64,000 nucleotides of DNA, from contig PS015489.1 of NCBI GenBank assembly GCA_048213135.1, forward strand, positions 1 through 64,000, written 5' to 3'. Positions 10,379 to 21,800 of the stretch are shown here, one piece after another (position 1 is the first letter of the stretch; every line of letters starts with the position of its first letter). The notes under the pieces are model-generated. The model did not search any database, was not told where the DNA came from, and saw only the letters and a program-made list of their open reading frames with translations. A program made the position numbers and the translations under genes. Origin of the DNA: Reclinomonas americana ATCC 50394 (taxonomy: Eukaryota > Jakobida > Jakobea > Jakobida).

Positions 10379-11472
10379 TCAAGAAATGCGCGCGAACCAA
10401 GGTAAGTTGTCCGGGTGCAGCCAGTCAGGGAGGCCTCCTGCCACGGAACTGTAGTCGCGAGGACAGAGACCGAGTAACGTCTCTGGCCTCTGACGGATGT
10501 AGTCGAGGACACGCTGAACTTCCTCCTCCAAGATGTCATGCGGATCCTGAGTGGGCGTGAGCGAGTAGATGATGAGCTTGCAGGTGTCGGTAGCCGTACG
10601 GAGCGCCTGGTGCAAAAGAATGAGAAATACGCCAGAACGAGTCCCAGCAATCTTGCTTACCCTGCCAGTTAGAGGCACCAGCGAGTCTTCGGACGGAGAA
10701 CTTCCGTCGACGTCGGGTGATGCAGAGAGTTGCAGTCGGCGCTCTACTGCATCGGACAGCCGCTGCAGTGTATCCCTCAGGACTGCAGCGACGCAGCGGC
10801 ATTCATCGCAAGTGCACGACTTCTCCAAAAACATAGCCGTTCGGCACGCAGCAGCGAAAGCGGCTGGCAGGCCGCTGTCAATGACAGCCCTGCGAGACGA
10901 CGAAGCTGCGACCACGGGTACAGACAGATATTCGCTGATGTACAGTGGCTCTCCCTCGCGGCCAGCGTCGAATGGGTCATCATTTAGTGGCTGCATGCCA
11001 CAGGATCTGAACGCTCGCGACACAACGGATGCGTAGGGTGTGGGGATTCTCAAGCTGGCCTTGTCCAGTGCCTCCAGAAGCGAGAGCGCGTGCCTGGTCA
11101 CACGCGACTCGTCTTCCAGCTCTTCTCCGGCAGGCTGGCCATGGAGTTCCTCCAGCAGGCCCAGCGCCACAATGCGAATTTCGTCGACGGATTCGATCAA
11201 CTGCGCATGCACACCACACCATGAGGTCGGCGCACACGTACAAGGTGAGTGAAACACGACGCAACTTCAGGCGAGGGCGCAGATGACACGCTCGTCAGAT
11301 AACGCGAAGTGTCGCCCACCACCTCCACTCCGCGCATCGCCGCACAACGGCAGAGCCCCAAACTCGGACGCATGAGCTTGCCAGGGCGAAGGGACCCCCA
11401 GATGAGGTTCAGAGCAAACCACAAATCGGTCAAGGAGCGCGAAAAGCCCGCTGAGGTGGGCGCTGTGCTCAT
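10379..11472 (-). CDS. Unrecognised all-helical soluble protein
   Basis: Exon 1 (11472-11266) starts MSTAPTSAGFSRSLTDLWFA; its donor at 11265 is GTTGCGTC and the acceptor leads to exon 2 at 11200. Exon 2 encodes a predicted alpha-helical protein (VRIVALGLLEELHG-like heptads, then DTLQRLSDAVERRLQL) with a Cys cluster KSCTCDECRC near 10805. A GTAAGC...CAG segment (10660-10607, 54 nt) is a good intron but its length is a multiple of three, so retained and spliced forms would both stay in frame. The protein ends DYIRQRPETLLGL and then a stop at 10379; about 324 residues if spliced. It may belong to the helical-repeat (ARM/HEAT) world, but I cannot name a family. It sits between a gene remnant and a minus-strand membrane-protein gene. 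Confidence 0.55.
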
Positions 11473-11564
11473 GTAAACCCAGTGGCAAGCTGCTGGGACA
11501 AAATCATTTCATTTAATAGTGTAATAATCAGCATATAAGTCAATGTATCACCGTACGTCTTTCA

Positions 11565-12779
11565 CTACGTCATCGCCGCCGCTGCAGAACCAGTGCCCCT
11601 CGCCACGTGACTGCTCGCCTGCAGCGCCACCAACGCCGCATCGTGCACCTCACGCACCTGCGCAGCACTGCCCCGCATCTGCGCCAGCACATCCTCAATC
11701 GTACTACAGCTCAGCGGAATCGGTGCGCCCGCCAGTCGCTGCACACCGCCCCACCCGAGCCACACCAGCACCACACCCAGAAGCACAAGGTACAGCATTC
11801 CCCTCATGCGCAGCTTTGCCGCATCCGCCTGCTTCTGCACCTCCAGCCGCCGCTCCTCCAGCTCGCGCATCTCACGCTGCTGCTCCTCCTCCGCGGAGTC
11901 GTCTCGACGCATCACAACGCGCAGCTGCTCCACCCGCTCCCACAGCTCCCGCAACTGCACTTGCAACCCCGCCTCACGCTGCCGGTACCCCACAACGCCG
12001 ACCACCGCAATCGCACACAAGCACACACCGATGCCTTGCAACGACTGCACCCAGTCCAACCAGCTCTCGCTCGCCGCCGCATACGTGAACAGCGCACGCA
12101 CTTGCATCTCCACGTCCTCCAGCTCTCGCTGCAGCGCCGTGCTCACAATCGGTGCGGCCACCGCCTGCAGCCGCGTCGCCGCACGATGCATGATTAGTGC
12201 CAGCTCCTTGTCGGCCTTGCTGTGTGGCAACACCGCATTCGCCTGCGCCATATCCGACGCCAGCAGCATCGCCACGGCCGTCTTTAGTGCCACCACCGTC
12301 TCCTGCAGAGTAGCGGCACCAGTGAGTGGGCGGAGAGACAGACGTGAGTGAGAGAGAGAGACGCAACTCGCAGTTTGCTGCACGCCTCTCGTGCGACAGT
12401 GAGTTGCTGTCTGGCCGCCACCGACACACGTCCTAGTGCCGCACCCAGCTCCGACGCATTCACCGCGTCGTCCACGTTCTTGAAGTAGGCCTCGAAACGA
12501 TCAGTCGCAAGCTGCAAAGGGATTGATCCCATCATCAAACATCATTCATCATCTCAGGATGTCGACACTCAAACACACACCGACAAATCCCTGAGCAGAG
12601 CGTTGGCTTGCTCGTGTGATGACGCCGTCACTCTCAACACCCCACTGCGCGCATGAGAGGAACACGTGTGTGCGTGAGTGAGCGAGTGAATGCACAATGC
12701 AGAGTTGCGAGCACGAACGCAACAGCAAGAGACACACTGCCACAAGCAGCAGAGCGAGCGCGGGCGAAGGCAGTCTCAT
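11565..12779 (-). CDS. Signal-peptide membrane protein, two TM segments (family with 12937 gene)
   Basis: Exon 1 (12779-12724) encodes MRLPSPALALLLVAVCLLL, a signal peptide, and ends at a GTTGCGTTC donor. Exons 12644-12581, 12511-12368 and 12302-11565 follow, with all phases consistent; total 333 residues. After the signal peptide comes a helical extracellular part of about 170 residues (ELGAALGRVSVAARQQLTVA, then ACSKLR), TM1 (IGVCLCAIAVVGVVGY, about 12030-11985), a charged coiled coil of about 60 residues, TM2 (GMLYLVLLGVVLVWLGW, about 11805-11755) and a second helical extracellular part. The divergent gene at 12937 has the same order of parts and a matching ELGERLG...SVRLACEDV stretch, so I infer a shared family. 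This one stops soon after TM2 where the other continues. Function unknown. Confidence 0.72.
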
Positions 12780-12936
12780 GGAAACGCGCGTGGTGCAACT
12801 CGCCGAAACCAACCAAGAAGACAACAACAAGAGGCCGGCCGCCGGATTGCCGGATTTGAAACGCACCGCCGACCACACACAGAGTGGGTGTGCACGTGTC
12901 TTCTTTTTTCCTCTCATCGAGCAGCGCGAACGCACA
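12780..12936. promoter_or_regulatory. Bidirectional promoter between two related membrane-protein genes
   Basis: 157 bp separate the start codons at 12779 (minus) and 12937 (plus). The plus-side ATG context (cgcacaATGCGAG) matches that of the truncated copy at 9882 (gtagcaATGCGAG), so a little upstream sequence seems to have been duplicated too. A shared promoter is inferred from spacing only. Confidence 0.45.
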
Positions 12937-15900
12937 ATGCGAGTGTCGTTGTTGGTCACAGTGTTTGTGCTCGCAGTCGGTGGAGTGCTGCTCTGCAGGT
13001 GAGTGAGCGTGCTTGCTGTGTGCACACAGAGCGCAGTCGCACTCACACACTTGGTGGTGCGTTTCAGTGCATCACCACACTTGGCCGACTGGCAGTCGAG
13101 GGCAGGCGCTGCGCGTGAGGCGTCGCGACTGGCGCACACTATCGGTCAGTTGTCCACGCGTTCTGCGGTCGCGCGCATTGTGCTCATTCTCTCTCTCTCT
13201 TGCGCAGGCGACACAACGCTGTCGGCGACGGGCGGTCTCGGCAAGTTCAGTGACGAGCTCGATAGTGCGTGTGATGAACTGCAGCTCGAGGAGCTTGGCG
13301 AGCGGTTGGGGAATGATGGATCCATGAGTCGCAAGTATCTGAGCAGTGTGCGATTGGCGTGCGAGGATGTGCAGGTGTGTGGGCATCACTGTGCGCAGCA
13401 GGCATGTGTGTGTGTGCATAACACGCAGTCGTCGACAACAGTCGGTACTGAAGGCCGCCGGAGTGGGCATTGGTGGCGAAATGACGCGGATGGTGTACGA
13501 GCGTGCACTGGCGTTTGCGGAGGATGTGACAGTTGGGTGGTCGGCGAATCCGCCGCATGTTGCTGCGCACTCACCAACTTGGCGCTCAGAAATTCACCGA
13601 GAGGGAGTTTGTAAAGTCGGCGCACACGTTCTCGTCGAGCACGTTGGAGATGTTCAGCAAGTTGCCGGAGTCGTGGGTGGCGTTGCAGCCCAAGTTCGTC
13701 GTCTTGTACGACCAACTGCAGCGACTGGATGAGCAAACGAGCTGGAGGCCAGCTATGGAGGTCGCCATCTCGACGCTGTGGATTGTGTACGGTGTTGCGG
13801 TGGCCTCTGTCGTTGTATTCTGGCTCGTGAAGTGGTGCTTGCGAGGGGAAAGACGAGCACCTGCGCCGCCTCCACCTCCGCCTCCACCTCCGCCAGCCGA
13901 AGACGAGGAGCCAGAAGAGGATGAGGAAGTGATCGGTGAGTGTTTCCGCGGATCATCGACCGGGCGACCACATTCTTACACTCGTTTGTGGGATGCGCAG
14001 AAGTAGACGATGACGACGATGCACCGACCGTACGCAATCGCGCCCTTGTCCAACAACAGCCGCCCGGTCAGCACCGCCACCGTAATCACCACCATCACCA
14101 CCACCACCACCACCGGCGTCGCCACCACCCACCAGGAGGCCCAGTGCAGCCAGCGGGGGCACATGGTGGTGGTGCTGGTGCTGGTGCTACTGACGACGGA
14201 AGAGGGGTACGTAGGTGACTCGGTGCCGCAGCGTGAGGCTGGCACTCACTCGTGGCTCTCTGGTGCAGTTTCTTATACGCCTGGCATTGGTACTGCTTGT
14301 GCTCGGCATTGCGCTGCTGGTATTCACCATTGGATTTTACAAACGTTCGTCACATCTCGCTCTGCTGTGTCATTCCTCTCTTTGGCTCACTCTGGCCGTA
14401 CAGTGCACTGGTTCTCGGTGGCTCCACACGCGGCGCGGTCACTCGAAAAGTGCGAGTCGATGAGAGCAGCGCTTTCTCGCCACTGTGAGGCGCTCCGCGG
14501 CTCCATCAACGAGCTTCGGCAAGGCTTCGACGCATTTGTGAAATTCGAAACCTCCCTGTGCGTCATTGCGTTCTTGATGTCCCTGTCTAAACGATGGAGC
14601 TGAACTCTTCCGGGTGGAATGCAGGATAGACAAGCAGATAGGGTCCGGATTGCGAGTCATTCATGACACCAATCCGTATCCGCGGCTCTCCGGCACCATG
14701 GTGCACTACCGCACCGAGGTGTCCAAGGCAGTGGCGAAACTAGATGTGTTCCAGACGGTACCGTTGTAGTCTGGGTGCACGACAATGCCCGTGTTGATTT
14801 GGTGTCGCTCACGACTTTAGTGACTGTACAGCGGGGTCAGTGCGGTGCGCACGTGGTGCCAGTGTTGAATGCTTTGCAAGAGTATCAAAACTGGCTGAAG
14901 GAGTTTGGTGATGTGCTTCTGCCGGTGCTCATTGACGTGTACGACGTTATCAAGTGCGTCGTGTCGGCTCTCGTGAATGTGCAGCCTGTGCACTGACCAC
15001 ACGTACGATGAGCAGATTCTTCCAGGAAAACGAGGGGACTCTCCAGAAATACGCAGAGCGCGGTGAGTCGTTGTGCGTGCATCCTTTCCCAATGCTGTTC
15101 GCTCACACTGCAAAATGCACAGGTGATGTCCACATCACGGATGCCTTCTTCGAGGCCATGCATCGCACGTACAAGAGGCTGCGCGATGGTATGCAAGGGT
15201 CGGCCGAGAAGCTGAAGCCTGTGCGCACTGCCAAGGAGCAGGTGGGAGCGTGAGAGAGTGAGAGAGAATGTCTCTGTCGACTCCGTGACGGTATTCACGA
15301 CGTGCTTCACGAACTTGCAGGTCAAAGAGAAGCGTGATGTTGCGGAGCCGCGAGTTGAGGGTGTGAAGCGAACCTCTCGCATCAAAGCTGGCGTGCTGGC
15401 GGCGATTGGTGGTTTGATGGCTGTCTTTGTTGCGTTGTACTGCACCTGTGTGTGGTGAGGGAGGCAAGTCGCCAACACGATTGCGCGCAGGTCCCGCCTA
15501 TTGGCGTTCCTGCTGCTGCTGGTGCCGGCGGATACGTGGTGTACAATGAGAACACTACCGTGCGAGGTTTGGTCTGTCACGGCAGTGTTACATGGATACG
15601 CCGCTGAAGCGTGCACATCAATAACGCAGATTGCAACGAAGTCATGGAGGTTCTGCAGGAGCTGCAAGCATCGATCGCCGTGGTACGTTCCCTGCTGCGC
15701 TTTTCCCTTGTCGCTGCTTGCTGACGCGCAGAGTCGTCACACGCAGGACGACAAGTCGGTTCGCGAGGCTGAGGATGCGCTGATTGAGGCGACGACCATC
15801 CTCGTGATGTTGCTGCGAGGCGTCCGCACCAGCCGCAAGGCCTTCAAAAGTGTCAACCCGGTGCGACTGCAGGAGGCCACCAGGGTACGAGAGGCAAAGA

Positions 15901-16163
15901 GCGATTATTTCGAGAGATCCGACGACGATGCAGAGGACGACAAGCAAGACGAAGAAGATCCACGCAGCAAGATGGAGCGACTCATCGGAGAGGCCAGCGA
16001 TGACGACGAGCTGCTCATTCGTGTCGCCATGGAGGCGATGAAGCTGGACCATCGTCAGCTGGAAGACGCCGTGCAGAGAGTGTTCGCGTCAGTCGGCCTC
16101 GGCATTGACGACGTGGGCACGAAGAGATTGCCACACAAGGAGGACGATCGGCGTGATACATAA
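12937..16163 (+). CDS. Signal-peptide multi-TM membrane protein with helical ectodomains
   Basis: Exon 1 encodes the signal peptide MRVSLLVTVFVLAVGGVLLC. An extracellular helical region follows (ELGERLGNDGSMSRKYLSSV, then ACEDV, 13283-13375). TM1 is WIVYGVAVASVVVFWLVKW (13783-13840). A cytoplasmic segment has ten or so prolines, an EDEEPEEDEE patch and a His-rich run (14085-14120). TM2 is LIRLALVLLVLGIALLVFTI (14274-14335). A long helical loop (14460-15370) follows with LSRHCEALRGSINELRQGF and LNALQEYQNWLKEFGDVLLP. TM3 is AGVLAAIGGLMAVFVALYC (15391-15447). The C-terminal part (15740-16160) is helical and acidic, ending at the TAA at 16161-16163. The large loop between TM2 and TM3 recalls prominin-like topology, but I see no prominin signature. 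It is convergent with the next gene, 43 bp away. Confidence 0.75.
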
Positions 16164-16206
16164 ACACAGAATGCCTGATGTAAAAGGGTCTCTCTTTCAA
16201 TTTCGC

Positions 16207-18735
16207 CTATCGCCGCCCCCCTGCCCCGCCACGATTCCTGCCTCCAGAGGATGCGCCCGCTGCTGCGCCAGACGGTGCATTAGATGGCCCTGCGGGGCGC
16301 CGACCAGCCGGTTCACCGCGACCCGCTCCCCCCGCCGGCTTCCCCGGACCAGCTCCCGGAGACGTCAGCAGTTCAAGCACGGCGGTGGCCTCGGCGCGCA
16401 CAGCTGCATTCGCATCGCTGTCGGCCATCGTCCGCAACTGCAAGTCGATGCTGGCGGAGAAGATTTGTGCACGAATGTCGGCATTGTCTGCAGCCGCGGT
16501 AAGTACCGGCACACGATTCACACTCGGCAATCATCTTCTTGCACGCAACTGGTCACACAGAACCGCAGCGTCTCCAGTACCTTGGAGCGCACCTCCACGT
16601 GCGGATTTCTCAGATACTGCGGGCCAGCAAACTGCTCCGCCAAGCCCTGGGACACGATCTGCTGCACCAGTTTCTTGTCTGTGTGCATCGCACCGTGGTG
16701 TGGGTAAACACGCTTCGTTTCACGACTGGAGTATGACCTCATCACACGAAACCTTGAGCAAACATGGGCAGCAGGTTGACAAACAACTTCTCGCCGACAA
16801 CATCTGCCGAGCCAATCATCGACTGCACGATGATCATATGTTCGGTGAAGAATGCCGCCAATCGACTTCGATCTGCATATGCGGTCAACAAGCCGTGCGC
16901 AATTCTGTGGCACACAAGACGCCTCACCTCGCAAACAGTGCTGCAAGCAACGGAAGGAACTCTCGCGACACTCCTTTCCACAGTCTTTCTCGGTGACGAC
17001 CTCCAGCAGTAGCGCGGAGTGCTGCGCCACGGCGTCCACGGTGGGTGCCCAACCTTTTTCACAAAAATCTTCGCTCAGCATGCTCTTTGTGGATGGCGAC
17101 AGAGACAGAGAGAACGCGTCACGCAACGACAGGCAGCCTCGAGAACCGCAAGCACATCGAGAAGCATATCACGCGGACGTGCGGCGCCCTCTTCTTTGCA
17201 CTTTCCAAACTCGGCTCGGCATGCATCGGCCAGCACAGGCACCAGTTCGCAGACGGCCGTGCACTCCGAGTCCGGGCACGCTGCACAATGCGCACGCGTC
17301 ACACAACAATAGACAACACACATGTCCAATCGCTCACAAACACACCAATCACATAGGCTGCCAGGAGTGCCAGAGCAGCGAACTCTCCACCGCGCTCCGC
17401 GGCCGGCAACGCAACACTGCGGTTGAGACCGCCAACCACGTCACGAAGGAGAGCCAGTGGCGAGCAGCCAGCAGCCAGCAGTCGCTCTGCGGCCGGAGCA
17501 CCACCTGCAGCATACAGCGTGGGGTGAGACAAAGGACGACAGCGGGGAGAGGAAGCGTGTCGGGCCAACCGTGCTTCATAGCGTTCGCCAGCAGGATCAG
17601 CATGGCATCGCGTGTTTCCGGGATCGACTCGGACACGTGCAACAGCAGCAACACGCCACCACTCTGCGACAGAAACTCCATCGTGTTCTCCACCGAGCCG
17701 TCCACCAGACGCGACACCAAACGGAACCAAAAGAACATGGATGACAAACGATCGCCATCCGTGGCGCTGCCACACACCGCAGCCGCCCACGCACACAGCG
17801 GCTCGACAAGGTCACGCAGCAGTCGCTGCAGCTGCCCCCGACCACCACTGGCATCCCCCAACATCTCCGACAGCGCACACATCAGCACCTGGCGCGTCTT
17901 ATCCTCCTCCTCTTCCCCGCAGTTCACCAGCGCCGACGACAAGGCGCGCACCACGTTCGCCTGCGAACTCAAAAACGAGCGGATCTTGTTGTCGCTGCGA
18001 CCACCTGCGAGTTGTTTTGTGTTGCTGAGTAACGGTGCACGATCTACTCCCTCGCACAGTCTCACCACCGACCTTGCACGAACGACAACACGAGCCACGC
18101 AAGTGCGTTCTGCCCACGCGACGAGTGCGCTCTCCAGTTGACCAGCGACTGCGTGAGCACCGAGTATCCATCCTGAGTCTCCGCAAACTCCACTCCCGTC
18201 TCCGCCACAACTACACACGCCAACCACGTCAACAACAACTCACACTCTTTCTCTGTCACAATCGACACTCACATCGCGCGAAATGAGCCAACACACTGAG
18301 ACACACTGTTCGCAGCTCGCCCGCCAACGACGCATCCTGCGACATGATACCCATCACAGTCTCGATCCACATGCGCAAGTTCGGCCGCAGTGCATCCACC
18401 ACAGCACTCTGTCGATTCTTGGCATCCTCTGCCCAGAAAAAGACACACTCACTCAGACATTGTCTCTCCCTCTCTCACTCTCTGCGTCTCTCTCTCTTAC
18501 CATCGCGAAGCATTGCAAGCAGTCGCTCAAACGTCTTGAACCGCTCCTCGTCATCCCACAGAGTGTTGTACATGCTCTCCAGTTGTGCGGCGATCAGTGC
18601 AGAGGCCGACGAGGAAGAGGCACTGCCTCCACTGCCACTGCCACTGGCCTGCGCATCGAGAGCAGCATAGGAGTTGCGTGCCACTGCAGCACCTCCAGAG
18701 CCGCCCGATCGCCCACTTGCTCCACGCTTTCCCAT
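16207..18735 (-). CDS. ARM/HEAT-like helical-repeat protein
   Basis: The start at 18735 gives MGKRGASGRSGGSGGAAVAR, a Gly/Ser-rich leader, then ALIAAQLESMYNTLWDDEER (to about 18540). Successive exons encode paired helices typical of ARM/HEAT solenoids: ECELLLTWLACVVVAETGVE (about 18250), NVVRALSSALVNCGEEEEDK (17960), FWFRLVSRLVDGSVENTMEF (17735), VHV-type helices to LLRDVVGGLNRSVALPAAER (17435), VCELVPVLADACRAEFGKC (17255), and YLRNPHVEVRSKVLETLRFC near 16610-16555. The C-terminus (16330-16207) is Gly/Ala/Pro/Arg-rich and probably disordered. Around ten introns. Its family is not clear to me; UNC-45/importin-type adaptors are possible but no defining motif is visible. It lies 77 bp downstream of the Myb gene on the same strand and converges with the membrane-protein gene. 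Confidence 0.68.
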
Positions 18736-18812
18736 GCACACACAAGGAGAATGAAAACGTCGAGCTTCTTCAATGCATTTTTGTGTGTGTTTTCTTCTTG
18801 TCTCCCTCGCTG

Positions 18813-21800
18813 TCACTCGTCGACCACCTCCAGTGAATAATACAACAACAGCTCGCCTTCGGCGTTGGTCTTGACGTTGCGCAGTTTGTTCAGCTTGTCA
18901 GTGGGAGGCAGCACGCGGCTCGGTGGAATGGTGTTGGCGCCCGACGGTTTCGCAGTGGCGCCGTGAATGACGACGTGGCGTGTCTCGGGCACCGACAGTT
19001 TGATGCGAACGAGCTCCATGAGTGCGCCCACCGGTGCGTTGCCGGGCACGCTGATGTGCGGCTTGGCCAGGTCAGACAACCTGCAGGACGACAATGGTCA
19101 GCGAGTGGTGGGGCGCGGAGGAGACAAAGGCGATTGTTGGCACGCAACTCTTGGCTGTGCGGGCGCAGGAATGCGAGTGCGGGCTCCACAGCTTGCACAG
19201 CGGGGGCATGGTCGACGCTCGACGACAGCGATGCATCGTCGTCGGCCATCGCAACACCGCGCTCGTTGCCCAAGTCGTCATCGTCATCGTCGTCGTCGTC
19301 GTCGTCGTCACCATCGTGTTTAGTTAGTGGCGCAGTGGCAGCATTCCGTCCACTGCGGCGAGTACCGCTGCTTCCACGAGTGCGCATGGTTCGGGTCGAC
19401 GACGCCGAGGGCTTTTGACGCGACGAGCGGCGCTTTCGTGCAGGTGCTGTAATTCACGACCAGCGGCGTGAGATTGTGGGGGGAGGGGAAAGGGGAGAGT
19501 ACGAGAACAAGAGTACCATCCGCATCCGAGGCCGACTCGACAGAAGGAGAGACTTCTTCGCGCTTCCTCTTGTTCCGCAACGTCCGTGCCGACTCCGACT
19601 TGCCCGATCCGCTTCGGGTCGTCGGCGTGGTTGCTGCGGTGGTGGCGGTGGGCGTCGATGGTTCCCCTTCGCTGCGACGGAGACGACGGCGACTCCACTT
19701 GTGTCCCGGCGGCTTCTCCGCCGACAGACGAAGGTAGGCCAGCGGCGGACCTGTTTCTCGCTCCCATGAGATCCACAACACAAGGAATGAGAGCAACAAC
19801 GAAGACAAACCATGCGCATCAGCACCGACAATCGGAATGCATGGAAGCGACTGCGCAGCACAGCATGTCGGTCAAACAGACAAGCACGCACACAATCATC
19901 TGGTGTTGCCATACCATGCCCTCCTTGCTCCCGTCCCCACCAGCGCTGCTGCTGGGCATGGCATGCACTGGGAGCACAACGTCGTGCGATGATTGCTCGC
20001 TTGGCACCCAGAACGCGGGCACAAGCTGCATCAACAGTCAGTGCACAGTCATCGGCAATGCAACACATGCACGCATAAACTGAACCTCGATGGCCGGCGT
20101 CGGGTGCAGAGAAATGGAGACGCGGCTGGCGTCTTGTATCGTGGCATCGACAGCTTCCACGGTAAAGTAGCCGGCTCGCAGACTTGGCGGCAGGTGCGGA
20201 CGCGGCTTCTGCGCCGACGACGACGACGAATACATGCGACGTGTCGGTCGCTGCACCGTTGCCAGTGGGTCGTACGATTTTCTGGACGACTGCGGTGCAA
20301 CATGTGAGCGGGGAACCACAAAAGGATCGTTTTGCGTGCTTGTGCGTCGTACCTTGTGTGGCTCATTTGCGCCTGCATACGATGGCACACGTGAGTCAAT
20401 CTAGAAAGAACACAATCTCTGTCAGACACACACACACACACACCTGACTTGCGGTGAGAGTGTGTCACGTGTAGTGGGTGACCCTCGGGCACCGAGAATG
20501 TACTGCCTCCACTCTGCTTCCGATTCGTGAGAGACAGAGAGCCACATCACGAGTGAGAGAGAGAAAGAGAGCACGCACCGCAGTGTCGGCAATGTAGCGT
20601 GCACGCATCACGACTTCATCGACATTGCGTCCCGGGTGGAAGCGAGAGCGGTGGTTCGCAAGGTGCTCAACCACAATCGAGGATATGGTGTCGGAGGTCG
20701 CCGATTGAACCTGTTGTACATCAACAAGCTTAGCTCTTGGGAACAATACGACGCACACTGCTAGACAACGACGACGCACCCACTCCTCGAGCAATGCATC
20801 CTCGGCCTCACTGAACGGAACCACGGGCCGAACCAGACCGGCTGCGCAGGGCGGTGAAGCGTGTGAGTGAAATATGCTGCGCAAGTGGCACACACACACA
20901 TTGGCAGATGCAGACCGAGACCACCGCGATGGCGATCCGCGGCCGACGCGGCAGGAGCCGCCGCCGACATTGCAGACGACGGCTCCCGCGTGGCTGGAGT
21001 AGCACTCGCTGTGGCAGTGATGGTGGTGGTAGAGGAGGAGGAGGTGGCGGTGGTGGTGGTGGTGGTGGTGTGCGTGGAGGGGTGTGGCGGACTCGACGGT
21101 GGAATGTCGACAGAGGGCGGGGGAATGTTCAGCGGGACAGCCGGTGGCACCGACTCTGGCCACATTGACTGCGTCACGTCGGTCGCCGACATCACCGCCG
21201 ATGCCGCTGGTGCCAGGGGTGGAGGCGGCGGTGGAGGCGGCGGGGGCGGCGGTGGCGGAGGAACATGGGGCGCGAAAGCGCCGCCCGGTATCGACAGCAC
21301 AGTGAGATACGTGTTGCCATCGGTGCCGTTCTGCGTCGCCACCGGTGCAGCATCTGTCGCGGGAACCACGAGGCCTTCTGCTCCCAACAACACACAAATC
21401 ATCGATTGGTCACCGTCACCATGAAGGGAGCGCACAGAAAACACACGTACCGCCACCCGAGCGACGATTACGGGCCTTGATGGTGGATGCGTCACGCTCC
21501 TTGATCTGGTACCAACGATGGCGGCACTGGATATCTGCGAACAGAGAGCCCACCGACGAATATAAGCAAGCAGGACGGAGGAGAGAAAGAAAAGAAAAAG
21601 CAAAGAGAGAGTCGTACCTGTGCGACCGGGCACACGATCCGAGACGCGCGTCCATGTGGTCTCTCCCAGCTCCGTCACCGCGGCACGCAGTCGCGCGTCC
21701 TCGGCTGCGAGACGCACACATGAGCAACACATCGATGATAAGCAAAACACAACGCGACGCGATTCCTCACCTTCGCCCCACTCGCCCTTGACAATGGCCG

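Noticed and set aside
10198-10560. Plus-strand frame starting MSTVEQFWSH and reaching a good GTAAGT donor
   Set aside because: It overlaps the better-supported minus-strand gene, and no downstream exon or homology was seen.
11565-16163. Assignment of the membrane-protein pair to prominin or tweety families
   Set aside because: The topology is partly similar, but no family motif or cysteine pattern could be matched by eye.
19320-19776. Alternative minus-strand frames with CxxC-like SPQWTECCHC as a RING or zinc finger
   Set aside because: They are in a different phase from the splice chain that leads into the RAWUL-like exon, and they lack the other zinc ligands.
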